Shown here: in pieces, positions 55,928 to 64,000 of the stretch
Layout: every line of letters begins with the position of its first letter
How positions within the stretch are numbered: the first letter of the stretch is position 1
Assembly: GCA_903840265.1 (NCBI GenBank)
Contig: CAIMFH010000190.1
Span: 124,001-188,000 of the forward strand
DNA: 64,000 nt
Reading direction: 5' to 3'
From: an uncultured Schlesneria sp.
Lineage (GTDB): Bacteria; Planctomycetota; Planctomycetia; Planctomycetales; Planctomycetaceae
Translations under genes and position numbers: made by a program
The notes under the pieces: generated by a model
What the model saw: only the letters and a program-made list of their open reading frames with translations
What the model was told of the DNA's origin: nothing
Database searches by the model: none

Positions 55928-56536
55928 ATGAAGCCAGGATCATTGCTCAAACGCATCAGTCTTATGGTCGGCCTCGGTCTGATGACAATGACCAATAGTG
56001 GTTGCATCTTGGTCTCGATGACGGGTTACGGCCTGTTTGCGGGCATGCTGTATAATGCCTTCCAACTGGCCGGCTTCTACGGAACGACGCCGCTGATCCC
56101 TGTCAGTCCGTATTACAGCGAACTGATTGAGGATGCGTATATTCGCGAAGAACGCTACGACAAGGTTCCAGTACTGGACCCCGTCGAAGGCGAACACGCG
56201 CCAACCTTCTGCCAGGATCCACCCTATCCTGACGAGGTCATGCGAGCCCTGCCCAATGAAACATCGGGTGGTGCGTCATTCATGGCCGAAACTCAACGCA
56301 GCAACGTCAAGATGGTGGTCGAGCCGATCGTGGACCGCATGGATGATTGCCGGTTCTACCCACTGGTCGGTCCCGCTCGTCTGCATCACTGCCACTACAA
56401 GTGCACCGTGTACTACGACAAGGTGATCCGATCCGACTGGCCAGTTCCGTTCTTCCACAAAGACGAAACGATCCAGGTCGTCTACATCGATCACGATCAC
56501 CTGATCCGCTGCACCGGCCCAGCGACTCCTCAATAA
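55928..56536 (+). CDS. Lipoprotein, conserved in planctomycetes (unknown)
   Basis: ATG 55928 is chosen because GGAGAGG (55914-55920) is seven bases upstream; two earlier in-frame ATGs at 55922 and 55925 are too close. The protein is 202 residues with signal MVGLGLMTMTNSGC (lipobox SGC). FQLAGFYGTTPLIPVSPYYSELIED follows the membrane stretch, then a compact Pro/Cys domain (HAPTFCQDPPYPDEV, FYPLVGPARLHHCHYKCTVYYDKVI). A His/Cys-rich motif HHCHYKC may bind metal. No named family. A good terminator follows. Confidence 0.7.
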   Translation: MKPGSLLKRISLMVGLGLMTMTNSGCILVSMTGYGLFAGMLYNAFQLAGFYGTTPLIPVSPYYSELIEDAYIREERYDKVPVLDPVEGEHAPTFCQDPPYPDEVMRALPNETSGGASFMAETQRSNVKMVVEPIVDRMDDCRFYPLVGPARLHHCHYKCTVYYDKVIRSDWPVPFFHKDETIQVVYIDHDHLIRCTGPATPQ

Positions 56537-56561
56537 GTCGCACGCCAACCAACGAAACACC

Positions 56562-56596
56562 AGAGCCCCGCTTGTTCGCAAGCGGGGCTCTTTTCG
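56562..56596 (+). terminator. Terminator after the lipoprotein gene
   Basis: AGAGCCCCGCTT pairs with AAGCGGGGCTCT around GTTCGC; TTTTCGTTTTG follows. Confidence 0.88.
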
Positions 56597-56642
56597 TTTT
56601 GAGTGGGGGGCGGGGTAAGACGCCGACGACAAGAATCAACCT

Positions 56643-57089
56643 CTAATCATCACTGACTTCAAAGCAGATGCTTCGACCGGAAGATGGTAAGAACCACTCG
56701 CGAACGTGATCTGGAACCGCGTACGTGGCAGGCCGCATTTCAATCCGCTGACCGACGACTGAGACAACGCAGTTTGCGTATGCAGTGAGCAGCACTTCGG
56801 GGTGGAACATAAACAAACCTGCGGCGGGATACGGAACCATCTTGTCAAAGACATTGAACTCGCCGTCTGTTGAATACTCTCGCAGCCAGTCAACAGCGGA
56901 CGATACTTTCCACCAATTGCCGAGGCGATCTACGGTGGCCGGATGCGAACCGCGGAGCTGAGCCAATTTTGCCGTCAATTCGGCAAGGTATTCACCCATC
57001 GGTCGATCCGGGGGCAAAAACATCTCGCGGTGCTCGCGGATTCCTTTCACGACATCGACTATCTGGATCGAGTCGCGGTCATAGTGCAT
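56643..57089 (-). CDS. 148-residue partner of RHH protein, unknown
   Basis: ATG 57089 is preferred because GGAGG ending eight bases upstream lies over the stop codon of the previous small ORF. The protein is 148 residues. DSIQIVDVVKGIREHREMFLP resembles the opening of GyrB/ParE-type ATP-binding domains (IQVLEGLEAVRKRPGM), though the usual GxGxG ATP motifs are not seen in 148 residues, so this is a vague similarity. LGNWWKVSSAVDWLRE and FNVFDKMVPYP are other conserved-looking patches. Coupled to a DNA-binding-like small protein, as in toxin-antitoxin or regulator pairs. Confidence 0.5.
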   Translation of the reverse strand: MHYDRDSIQIVDVVKGIREHREMFLPPDRPMGEYLAELTAKLAQLRGSHPATVDRLGNWWKVSSAVDWLREYSTDGEFNVFDKMVPYPAAGLFMFHPEVLLTAYANCVVSVVGQRIEMRPATYAVPDHVREWFLPSSGRSICFEVSDD

Positions 57090-57094
57090 GTCGT

Positions 57095-57253
57095 TCACCT
57101 CCAGCAAACACTCGCGCCGACTGATGGCTCCCGCTCTGCCAATCGCTCAGCAACAATTTGTTTGACGAAGGTTCCGACATCCGTTCCCGCTGCGGCTGCC
57201 GTGAGACGCAAAGCGTTTTCGAGTTCGTCCGGGAAATTGATACTGACATTCAT
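57095..57253 (-). CDS. Ribbon-helix-helix-like small protein (antitoxin candidate)
   Basis: A 52-residue protein. NVSINFPDELENALRLTAAAAGTDVGTFVKQIVAERL is the RHH pattern: a beta strand followed by two helices that dimerise on DNA (limited here to known residues NVSINFPDELENALRL). The ATG has GGAG in GAAGGAGTCC upstream. Its stop (TGA) is within the ribosome site of the following gene, so both are translated together. The order (DNA-binding protein first, partner second) is common to type II antitoxin-toxin pairs. Confidence 0.6.
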   Translation of the reverse strand: MNVSINFPDELENALRLTAAAAGTDVGTFVKQIVAERLAEREPSVGASVCWR

Positions 57254-57410
57254 CTGAGGACTCCTTCTCACTCTGTCTTTTTACCATGGCCCGCCCGACG
57301 AGTCATGCACTCTTTTTGCCGAACCAAGCAGCACTGCGATGTTGTCCCGAGACTTTCACAGAATTGGCAGGGCACCCAGTGAAGTCGCGGACAATTAGCG
57401 AGAGGTACTG
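57254..57410. other. Short gap upstream of RHH gene
   Basis: No gene seen; likely promoter region for the RHH unit. No clear palindrome was spotted that would serve as its operator. Confidence 0.35.
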
Positions 57411-57785
57411 CTAGTGCTTCATTTCGGACCGTGGCCGCTCGCGCAAATCATCATGATCACGCGACTCGAACTCCTGGCGGGCGGCGGCTTCGATTGCTGG
57501 ATCAGTCGGAAGTGACCGCTTACGCAGCGACCGCCACTCGGCCAACGCATGCAACAAGCCACAAATGACGGATGTCGGGACAGAGATCTTCGCGGCTGGA
57601 AAGTGGCGTAGCAGATCCCACTGATAGCCCAGCAACGGCAAAATCAGGCTGACCAAGCCCCACACGATCCAAGGACTCGCGGCGCCCAGAATTCCAAACG
57701 CAACGATCCTGACAACGTCGACGAACCGCATCTTCGCTTTCGATGCGGTTTCGTCGAGTTGTGAGGTTGAAGATCGAGAGTCCAT
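57411..57785 (-). CDS. Small membrane protein with one or two helices
   Basis: A 124-residue protein. Residues 25-60 contain hydrophobic helices (FVDVVRIVAFGILGAASPWIV and WGLVSLILPLLGY), followed by a basic stretch (WRSLRKRSLPTD) and a charged tail (RDHDDLRERPRSEMKH). No family recognised. It lies 43 bases downstream of the glycogen phosphorylase gene and could be its operon partner. Confidence 0.5.
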   Translation of the reverse strand: MDSRSSTSQLDETASKAKMRFVDVVRIVAFGILGAASPWIVWGLVSLILPLLGYQWDLLRHFPAAKISVPTSVICGLLHALAEWRSLRKRSLPTDPAIEAAARQEFESRDHDDLRERPRSEMKH

Positions 57786-57827
57786 CAGCGGCTGGTTCTT
57801 TTGAGGACAACCGAGTAAATCGTTCGA

Positions 57828-59981
57828 TCAACCAAATCGGCTCATGTCGCATGACACGCCGCCGGCGGCGGGGATGTAGGCCTGCTGAACGTAGTCCATG
57901 ACCATGCGGTCGGCGTTAAAGCGCCAGCCCAGGGTTCGGACCGATCGCTTCATGCGGGCGATCCACGAATTCGGCAGTCCGTCGTCTTCGTCGCGTTCGT
58001 AAAACAGCGGGATGACCTCGTCCATCAAGACGCTGGTCAGAGCCTTGGCGTCGCGGTCGTCCTGAACATCCTGGTTCACGTGAGATCGGCCACTGCCGAT
58101 TGTGAAGCCGTTCTGTCCATCGAAGGCTTCTGCCCACCAGCCGTCGAGGATCGAGCAGTTCAAGCCACCGTTGAGCACCACCTTCTGGCCGCTGGTGCCC
58201 GACGCTTCCAGCGGTCGACGTGGGTTGTTCAACCAGACATCGACCCCCTGCACCAGATGGCGGGCCAGGTTGATGTCGTAGTCTTCCAACAACACTACGT
58301 GCCCCTTGAAGCCAGGCTCTTGCGTCAAACGGAAGATCCGCTGCAGAATCGCCTTGCCATTGTCATCTGCCGGGTGCGATTTCCCAGCGAAGATGAACTG
58401 CACCGGACGCTTCGAGTCGGCAATGATCTGGCCGAGGAACTCGATGTCGCGCAAGACAAGATCCGCTCGCTTGTAAGGAGCGAATCGGCGAGCGAAGCCG
58501 ATCGTCAGCGTTTCGGGATTGAGGCAGGTCTGGATTTCGGCGATCTCCGCGGCCGAAGCCCCGATTCGCTCGGCCCGTCGCTGCATGCGTCCGCGGGCGA
58601 AGTTGATCATCCGGTTCTTCAGCGACTGGTGCGTTTCCCACAACTCACCGGGGGTGACATCGTCGAATCCGGCCCAGACTTCAGGCTCGCCTGATTTCAG
58701 ATACCATTCCAGTGGCAGATGGCGGTCGTACAAGGATCGCATCTGCGGAGCCAGCCAACTGGAGACGTGCACCCCGTTGGTGATGTGACCAATCGGCAGT
58801 TCTTCTTCCGATTTCCAAGGCCACAGATTCGTCCACATGCGTCGACTGACAACTCCGTGCAGATTCGAAACAGCGTTTGCACGACGACTGCACTTGAACG
58901 CCAGCACCGTCATGCAAAACGACTCGTGCTGATTGTTGGGGTCGACTCGCCCCAGTCCGACGAGTCCTGCCGCACCCAAGCCGAGTTGGTCAGCGATAGG
59001 GCCCAGGTGCTCCTCGTACAGGTTCCAATCGAAACGATCGTGACCTGCCGGAACGGGAGTATGAGTCGTGAAGCAACAGTGCCAGACCACCTTCTGTGAC
59101 GCTTCGTCGAACGTCAGTCCATCTTCAGCCATCCGCATTCGGATGTATTCCAGCGGAGCAAACGCCGAGTGACCTTCGTTCATGTGGATTGCGCTGGGTT
59201 CATAGCCCAAGGCGGTGAGTAAACGCGTACCACCGACGCCCAGCAGCAATTCTTGTCGAATTCGGATTCGCTGGTCGCCGCCGTAGAGTCGCGCGGTCAG
59301 TTTGCGATCTTCGGGCGAGTTCTGTTCGATGTTGCAGTCGAGCAGGAACAGCTTGATGCGTCCGACGTCGGCTTGCCAGGCTTGCGCAAAAATGGGCCCC
59401 TTCCGGGTGTCCACCTGCACAATGACCTTTTCTCCGTTCGGATAACAGGCCTGCTTCACGGCAAGGCGCACATTGTCGACGTACGGATAGACTTCACGTT
59501 GCCAACCGGTTTCGTCGATCTGCTGCGAAAAGTAGCCTTCCTGGTAGAACAGTCCGCAAGCAACGAGGGGGATCCCCAAGTCCGACGCACTTTTCAGGTG
59601 GTCGCCAGCCAGGACGCCCAAGCCGCCCGAATAGTTTGGCAGCGATTCGTGGATGCCGAATTCGGCGGAGTAATAGGCCACGGGATTGTGGCCCAGCACG
59701 CCGGCGTGGGTGTCGCCCCAGGTGTGCTTGGAGTTCATGTACTCCACCCAGCGGCGATAGGCGTAGTTCACTCGGGAGTGCAGGACAGCTTCGCGCCCGC
59801 GATTTTCCAGTTGTTCTGGCGTGAATTCATCCAGCAGCAAAATCGGGTTGTGATCGAGTTGCCGCCAGCGGACGCGATCCAAGTCCTGGAAGATCGAAAC
59901 CACTTCCGGCTGCCAGCACCACCAGTAATTCCTGGCGAGAGCATAAAGTTTGTCGTGAAACGAGAGCTGTTCTTTGGACAT
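57828..59981 (-). CDS. glgP: Alpha-glucan (glycogen/maltodextrin) phosphorylase GlgP
   Basis: A 717-residue GT35 enzyme that releases glucose-1-phosphate from glycogen in the cytoplasm. [18 protein letters not shown] is the GT35 opening motif; HMNEGHSAF and [14 protein letters not shown] are conserved active-site runs. The pyridoxal-phosphate lysine lies in [13 protein letters not shown] near residue 600. [16 protein letters not shown] and [15 protein letters not shown] are further family signatures. Length matches the short bacterial form. The 124-residue membrane protein is 42 bases downstream. Confidence 0.95.
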   Translation of the reverse strand: MSKEQLSFHDKLYALARNYWWCWQPEVVSIFQDLDRVRWRQLDHNPILLLDEFTPEQLENRGREAVLHSRVNYAYRRWVEYMNSKHTWGDTHAGVLGHNPVAYYSAEFGIHESLPNYSGGLGVLAGDHLKSASDLGIPLVACGLFYQEGYFSQQIDETGWQREVYPYVDNVRLAVKQACYPNGEKVIVQVDTRKGPIFAQAWQADVGRIKLFLLDCNIEQNSPEDRKLTARLYGGDQRIRIRQELLLGVGGTRLLTALGYEPSAIHMNEGHSAFAPLEYIRMRMAEDGLTFDEASQKVVWHCCFTTHTPVPAGHDRFDWNLYEEHLGPIADQLGLGAAGLVGLGRVDPNNQHESFCMTVLAFKCSRRANAVSNLHGVVSRRMWTNLWPWKSEEELPIGHITNGVHVSSWLAPQMRSLYDRHLPLEWYLKSGEPEVWAGFDDVTPGELWETHQSLKNRMINFARGRMQRRAERIGASAAEIAEIQTCLNPETLTIGFARRFAPYKRADLVLRDIEFLGQIIADSKRPVQFIFAGKSHPADDNGKAILQRIFRLTQEPGFKGHVVLLEDYDINLARHLVQGVDVWLNNPRRPLEASGTSGQKVVLNGGLNCSILDGWWAEAFDGQNGFTIGSGRSHVNQDVQDDRDAKALTSVLMDEVIPLFYERDEDDGLPNSWIARMKRSVRTLGWRFNADRMVMDYVQQAYIPAAGGVSCDMSRFG

Positions 59982-60629
59982 CCCGGTTTGCCTTCCCTGC
60001 CAACGTGATTGACGAACGCCTGTCCATCGCCGCCATGGATTCAGTGCTGCGGAGTATATCGAGGGAAATGTCGCGGATCGAGTTAGGCGGTCGGTTGCAT
60101 CAATAAACTCATCGCGCCGCCGTGAAAGTCGTCAGGATTTCGCATATCCGAAGGGGAACTTGCGATTGGAGATTTTAGCTCTGCATCCGCGCGCGACAGC
60201 GCTGCACGAGCGACACGCGTCAGGGTCGTGATCCAGAGTACGATCCCAAAAACAATCCGGGAGTTTCGGATTGTCACGCGACAGGAACAGACTGAGCGTC
60301 ATCGAGAGCCCATTCCGCTGATTTGCATCGGTTACTTGTTGTTGCGCAGGCGGCATGTTGCCGAATAAACAGGTTTTCGAACCCAACCCGCGCTCCAAAC
60401 TCGCCTGCAGAAAAGCAAACACCGGCAACAGGCACGCGAGTTGCGTTACGCATCGATGGGCCATCTCAGTCAAAGTTCGGCATCCGAAGGTGATCCGCAG
60501 TTCATGCGGAACTTGATCTAGTTCCTTCGAAAAGCGTTTATCGCTGCCGTACTTCGCTTCGCCCCGGTCAAATGCGTGTTCGTAGACCGTCTTTTTACCA
60601 CTTGTCGTGGCTTCTTTTGAAGGAATGGT
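59982..60629. other. Upstream region of the first DUF1559 gene
   Basis: 650 bases, no supported gene; a 113-codon minus frame at 60132-60473 lacks any support. Includes the sigma-54 promoter candidate. Confidence 0.45.
60430..60445 (+). promoter_or_regulatory. Candidate sigma-54 promoter of DUF1559 gene 1
   Basis: GGCACG, four bases, TTGC: GG (60431-60432) and GC (60443-60444) are ten bases apart as at -24/-12 of RpoN promoters. Predicts a leader of about 175 bases. Confidence 0.55.
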
Positions 60630-61589
60630 ATGAGTCGTCGTTTTCGGAAGGGTTTCACATTAATCGAATTGCTGGTGGTGATCGCCATCATCGCCGTGCT
60701 GATTGCCTTGCTGTTGCCTGCCGTGCAACAAGCGCGCGAGGCGGCTCGCCGAACGCAGTGCAAGAACAACATGAAGCAGTTGGGTTTGGCCATGCATAAC
60801 TACGAAAGTACGTATACGTGCTGGCCAATCGGGTCGTACTACACACCAGCAGGGTCGTCCACATACGCTGGCACACCTAACTGGCGGATGCAGATTTTTC
60901 CGTATTTCGATCAAGCCCCCTTGTTCAACAGCATGAACTTCGGACTGCCGTTCGCGGGAAACGTCGTCAACGCGAATACGACAACCCTCTCGAATAAAGT
61001 GCTGACTGGCTATGTCTGCCCATCGAGCCCTCTCAATCCCTGTGCCAATATCGCGAACAACACGCAGTTCATCCAGACCCCGATGTACGTCGGAATCTCG
61101 GGGGCCTACCCCGATGTGGCTTTACGCACTGTAGGATCAGCCAGCAGCTACGGAGGCTTTTACACGAATAACGGGATGCTCTTGCATAACGAATTGACAC
61201 GAATGCGCGATGCGGTCGACGGGACATCGAACACGATCATGATTGCCGAACAGTCGGGCCAGGTGGGGACATCGGACATTCGCGCGGGATATTATGGCGG
61301 CTATTCGGGCACCAGTTTCGCCAATCCGGTCACGTCGTCCAACCCTGGTGGGGGTGATTCCTGGAGCGCCGGTCTGACGGGCGTGCAGTATAAAATTAAC
61401 TCACCAACGACAGCTGGGGGGTCTAACAGCCCCTACGACGCGAACACCGTGCTGAATTCATTTCACACGGGCGGCATCCACGTGTTGCTGTCTGATGGAT
61501 CGGTACGATTCATCTCCAACAACATCGACTTCAACACGATGGCCAACCTGTGCTCGCGAAACGACGGCGTGCCAGTGGGCGATTTCTAA
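60630..61589 (+). CDS. DUF1559 prepilin-like protein 1
   Basis: A 319-residue protein. The N-terminus is RFRKGFTLIELLVVIAIIAVLIALLLPAVQ(QAREAARR), a class III/type IV prepilin-like signal cleaved before Phe by PilD. The rest is the DUF1559 domain: AMHNYESTYTCWPIGS, an aromatic/Asn-rich middle, GTSNTIMIAEQSG and FHTGGIHVLLSDGSVRFISNNID near the end. Planctomycetes have many such genes; they probably form pilus-like or surface structures. AAGGA(ATGGT)ATG is the ribosome site. It is a tandem copy of the next gene. Confidence 0.9.
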   Translation: MSRRFRKGFTLIELLVVIAIIAVLIALLLPAVQQAREAARRTQCKNNMKQLGLAMHNYESTYTCWPIGSYYTPAGSSTYAGTPNWRMQIFPYFDQAPLFNSMNFGLPFAGNVVNANTTTLSNKVLTGYVCPSSPLNPCANIANNTQFIQTPMYVGISGAYPDVALRTVGSASSYGGFYTNNGMLLHNELTRMRDAVDGTSNTIMIAEQSGQVGTSDIRAGYYGGYSGTSFANPVTSSNPGGGDSWSAGLTGVQYKINSPTTAGGSNSPYDANTVLNSFHTGGIHVLLSDGSVRFISNNIDFNTMANLCSRNDGVPVGDF

Positions 61590-61643
61590 GCTTGTCTGTC
61601 TTCAGCGAAAGACTGCCCGTTCATTTGAACGTGGCATTAATCT

Positions 61644-61699
61644 GACGCAGGCTTCCGATCGTCGCTGATCCGACGAGGTGAGGCCTGCGTCCTATTTTT
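61644..61699 (+). terminator. Terminator after DUF1559 gene 1
   Basis: GACGCAGGC (61644-61652) pairs with GCCTGCGTC (61683-61691); CTATTTTTG follows. Confidence 0.8.
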
Positions 61700-62150
61700 G
61701 AGCGAAGGTTGGTTGTCGGTTTTGGCAGCCCAGATGTTTGATCGCAGTCATGATTGCCGACAGCATCACATCTCTCTTGAGTGCACTTGGCATTTGCGCA
61801 TCCCCGAAATTAGCGGGTTTCCAAACTGCGATTCTGAAGCCCACATCGCTTATCGATTGGCGGGGCGCCAGCATAAGTCTGGCTCCGCACATTGCGTGAG
61901 CCCGCGACACATTTGCCATGCAGATACGCGTGCGTTCGCGAGTGAGTTCTTCACTTGTAAGTGATTCAGCACGCCTTCGGATTCTCACAAGGTGTCGCAT
62001 ACTTCGGTAGATATCGAAGCGATATGGAACAAAGCGACCTCGGACAACCGTAAGACGGTCGTCTTGTGCTGCCATAGTGCAAGATTCTGCTTCTGCCGAG
62101 GGCGCTGCTGACTTCGAGGGTCGATCGACACCGAAACGAGTGGTCCGAGC
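61700..62150. other. Gap between tandem DUF1559 genes
   Basis: 450 bases without a supported gene. A 175-codon minus frame has unlikely composition and no ribosome site. Confidence 0.45.
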
Positions 62151-62166
62151 GGGCACGCGACTTGCG
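62151..62166 (+). promoter_or_regulatory. Candidate sigma-54 promoter of DUF1559 gene 2
   Basis: GGCACG, four bases, TTGC at 62152-62165. Same spacing as in front of the first gene; leader about 85 bases. Confidence 0.55.
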
Positions 62167-62260
62167 TTCATTCCAAAGTGGAACGGCGCTGTCCATTCAT
62201 TGTCGGACTTCTCGTTCACTATGTCTTCTGATTTTGTATTCGCGTATTGGAAGGAATGGT

Positions 62261-63217
62261 ATGCATCGACTTCTTCGCAAGGGTTTTACGCTGATTGAAT
62301 TGTTGGTGGTGATTGCCATCATCGCCGTGTTGATTGCATTACTGTTACCCGCAGTGCAACAGGCGCGTGAGGCGGCCCGTCGCACGCAATGCAAGAACAA
62401 CATGAAGCAGATCGGACTGGCTCTGCACAACTACGAAAGCACCTTCTCTTGCTGGCCACCCGGATCACTCGGGTTGAAGCAGAACGCGATGATGATCCCG
62501 AACTGGCGTTTGCAAATCTTCCCTTATTTGGATCAGGCCCCCCTGTACAATGCTATGAACTATACGGTGGCGTTTGGGGGAAGTGGGGCGACGGTCAACA
62601 CAACAGCGCTGTCTCGCCGTGTGATTCCGGCATACGTCTGTCCGTCGAGCACCTTGGATCCTTGTCCCGATCTCGGGTCCAATGCCCAATTAACGATGGT
62701 CCCCATGTACGTCGGCATCGCTGGTGGTTATCCAGATGTCGCAGGACGCGTTGTCGGCTCGGCCAGTAACTACGGGGGGTTCTATACGAACAACGGTATG
62801 CTGCTGGTTAACGAGATGACTCGCATGCGAGATGCCGTCGACGGAACGTCCAATACGATGATGGTGGCCGAACAATCGGGTCGCATCGGGACGCAGGATA
62901 TTCGTAGCGGATACTACGGTGGATTCACGGGATCAAATTTTGACAACCCAAGCCCCATCACCGCATCCAATCCGGCGGGTACAGATTCCTGGAGCGTCGG
63001 TGTGACCTGTGTTCAGTACAAGATCAACTCGCCGACGACGGCGGGAGGGTCTGACAACCCCTGGGATGCGAACACCGTTATCAACTCGTTCCACACTGGT
63101 GGAATTCATGGCTTGTTAGCCGACGGTTCCGTCCGGTTTATCTCGAACAATGTCGACTTCAACACGTTGGTGAATCTGTGCTCGCGAAACGACGGCGTTC
63201 CGCTCGGCGAATTCTAA
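62261..63217 (+). CDS. DUF1559 prepilin-like protein 2
   Basis: A 318-residue protein from ATG 62261, preceded by the same AAGGAATGGT ribosome site. N-terminus HRLLRKGFTLIELLVVIAII is the prepilin signal, and VGSASNYGGFYTNNGMLL and FHTGGIHGLLADGSVRFIS align throughout with the first copy, so the two arose by tandem duplication. Codons upstream to 62162 do not match the first copy and are not used. The following lipoprotein begins 66 bases after its stop and is probably cotranscribed. Confidence 0.9.
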   Translation: MHRLLRKGFTLIELLVVIAIIAVLIALLLPAVQQAREAARRTQCKNNMKQIGLALHNYESTFSCWPPGSLGLKQNAMMIPNWRLQIFPYLDQAPLYNAMNYTVAFGGSGATVNTTALSRRVIPAYVCPSSTLDPCPDLGSNAQLTMVPMYVGIAGGYPDVAGRVVGSASNYGGFYTNNGMLLVNEMTRMRDAVDGTSNTMMVAEQSGRIGTQDIRSGYYGGFTGSNFDNPSPITASNPAGTDSWSVGVTCVQYKINSPTTAGGSDNPWDANTVINSFHTGGIHGLLADGSVRFISNNVDFNTLVNLCSRNDGVPLGEF

Positions 63218-63283
63218 CTTGCCGCTCAGTTGGGAAGACCCAACTCGCGGAACCCTATTTCAAAGCATTTTCCGGAGAATAGA

Positions 63284-63676
63284 ATGAAGAGTTCGGGCCT
63301 GACTTGGTTTGCTTCTTCCCTGTGTCTACTGGCGACGATTGGGTGCGGAGATTCATCTCGACCCACCGCACCTTCGACAGTTCGTGGAGTCGTCACACTG
63401 GATGGTCAAGCATTGCCAGAAGGTGTCGTCAATTTCGTATCCTCCTCGACAGGTGACGCCGCCATTGCCAAGGTAGCCGACGGCAAGTTCGTCGTGACCG
63501 GCGGAATGGTCCCCGGCACATATAAGGTGAGCGTGACCCCTCCGACGCCAACGCCAGAGAACCCGATGCCCGCCGTTTCGAAGGTGCCCGAGAAGTACCG
63601 AGCCCCGGAAACAACCGACCTTTCCAGCACGATCAAGGGTGGTACCAACGAAGTGAAACTCGACTTGAAGTCGTAG
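63284..63676 (+). CDS. Small lipoprotein downstream of DUF1559 genes
   Basis: A 130-residue protein from ATG 63284 with GGAGA seven bases upstream. The signal ends in ATIGC, a lipobox; the mature part (VRGVVTLDGQALPEGVVNFVSS, VVTGGMVPGTYKVSVTPP) has the carboxypeptidase-regulatory-like/transthyretin-type beta pattern. These lipoproteins accompany DUF1559 genes in planctomycetes, possibly as structural or assembly partners. Confidence 0.78.
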   Translation: MKSSGLTWFASSLCLLATIGCGDSSRPTAPSTVRGVVTLDGQALPEGVVNFVSSSTGDAAIAKVADGKFVVTGGMVPGTYKVSVTPPTPTPENPMPAVSKVPEKYRAPETTDLSSTIKGGTNEVKLDLKS

Positions 63677-63690
63677 CACTAATTCCGCGT

Positions 63691-63778
63691 CGCCAATCTC
63701 GCCAAGTGATTGGGCAAAGTCGATGGGCGAACAACCTCGAATGATGCTTACCCCAAGGTCTTGGCGACCTGGGCTACA
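63691..63778. repeat. CCAATCTCGCC-family element, full length
   Basis: Starts CGCCAATCTCGCCAAGTGAT and ends CCAAGGTCTTGGCGACC..GGGCTAC. Ends are imperfect inverted repeats. Partial copies at 3073, 29938 and 32086. Confidence 0.65.
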
Positions 63779-63784
63779 GGGCAA

Positions 63785-63826
63785 TAAAAACTCGAGGCAC
63801 CGGCAATGAATCATCACCGGTGCCTC
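63785..63826 (-). terminator. Terminator of the minus-strand gene at the right edge
   Basis: GAGGCACCGG (63794-63803) pairs with CCGGTGCCTC (63817-63826); on the minus strand TTTTTATT follows. Confidence 0.75.
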
Positions 63827-63916
63827 GGGCTGGGGAGACCCCTCGTCAGCCTGTTCGAACAAGTGGAGAGTCCAAAACTTGCTCGAATGGCCAACGAAGG
63901 TCAATCATTGAATCAA

Positions 63917-64000
63917 CTAGCTCGCCAATACTCCTGAAAAGGATTGACCAGTTCCGTTCGGCATCACGGCCGACAGGTTCAGGCCGAACTTCTTCATGGC
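63917..64000 (-). CDS. C-terminal end of an unknown protein (cut by window edge)
   Basis: Frame read on the minus strand ends at TAG 63917-63919; it encodes KKFGLNLSAVMPNGTGQS and FSGVLAS at the C-terminus. The downstream terminator at 63785 supports it. Too short to identify. Confidence 0.45.
   Translation of the reverse strand, partial: AMKKFGLNLSAVMPNGTGQSFSGVLAS

Noticed and set aside
60132-60473. 113-codon minus frame upstream of DUF1559 gene 1
   Set aside because: No ribosome site, odd composition and no partner; overlaps the probable promoter of the DUF1559 gene.
61692-62219. 175-codon minus frame between DUF1559 genes
   Set aside because: Basic, Ser/Met/Arg-rich composition and overlap with the promoter and leader region of gene 2; no ribosome site.

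Overview
The window looks like a chromosomal segment of a planctomycete (Planctomycetota). The evidence is two DUF1559 proteins with prepilin-type N-termini, a vitamin B12-dependent ribonucleotide reductase, a PQQ-like beta-propeller fused to a membrane domain, short ECF-type sigma factor and CsrA genes, many small secreted proteins with low-complexity tails, wide intergenic spaces and abundant small palindromic repeats. No rRNA, tRNA or CRISPR array was seen. Genus-level assignment is not possible from the sequence alone.

Layout. 0-3 kb: end of an operon with a DUF4392 (glutamate cyclase-like) gene, an ECF sigma factor and ferredoxin FdxA. 3-9.3 kb: rhodanese, a DapA-like aldolase/lyase, and a GntR(YtrA-type)-ATPase-permease ABC operon with a clear candidate operator/promoter. 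9.3-14.7 kb: propeller membrane protein and NrdJ. 15.4-23.1 kb: endonuclease/phosphatase-fold protein, glycosyltransferase, a methyltransferase of the betaine-lipid type, a compact PilM-N / PilO-P-like assembly operon and a Gly/Ala/Pro/His-rich lipoprotein. 23.6-29.8 kb: YkgJ cysteine-cluster protein, phosphopantetheinyl transferase, transglutaminase, class I glutamine amidotransferase, a RAYT transposase surrounded by its probable REP palindromes, and aldehyde dehydrogenase. 30-37.2 kb: YgfZ, S41 protease, CsrA, a secreted Pro/Gln-rich protein and a luciferase-like oxidoreductase, with several families of MITE-like repeats between them. 37.3-41.6 kb: an operon for phosphonoacetaldehyde (PhnX, iron-type alcohol dehydrogenase, Tat-exported PhoD phosphatase) below an XRE-cupin regulator.

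42.5-46.0 kb is the most unusual stretch. Six small, unrelated minus-strand genes (Imm51-like, two unknowns, a SecD-head-like lipoprotein, a further unknown, an ankyrin protein) are separated by six copies of a conserved element. The three full copies are 107-108 bp, have near-complementary ends (GCCGAACG...CGTTCGGC) and imperfectly complementary arms, and lie directly before the next start codon. This is the layout of an integron gene-cassette array (attC-like sites) without an integrase in view.

47-53 kb: a zinc glucose dehydrogenase, a tandem pair of dynamin-like GTPases with non-standard G3/G4 motifs, and a bile-acid:sodium symporter family protein, the last three overlapping. 54-60 kb: a BON-domain protein, a lipoprotein, an RHH-led two-gene unit and glycogen phosphorylase. 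60-63.7 kb: two tandemly duplicated DUF1559 genes, each with a good match to a sigma-54 promoter, followed by a small lipoprotein. Dispersed repeats (REP, MITE-like inverted repeats) mark most intergenic gaps.
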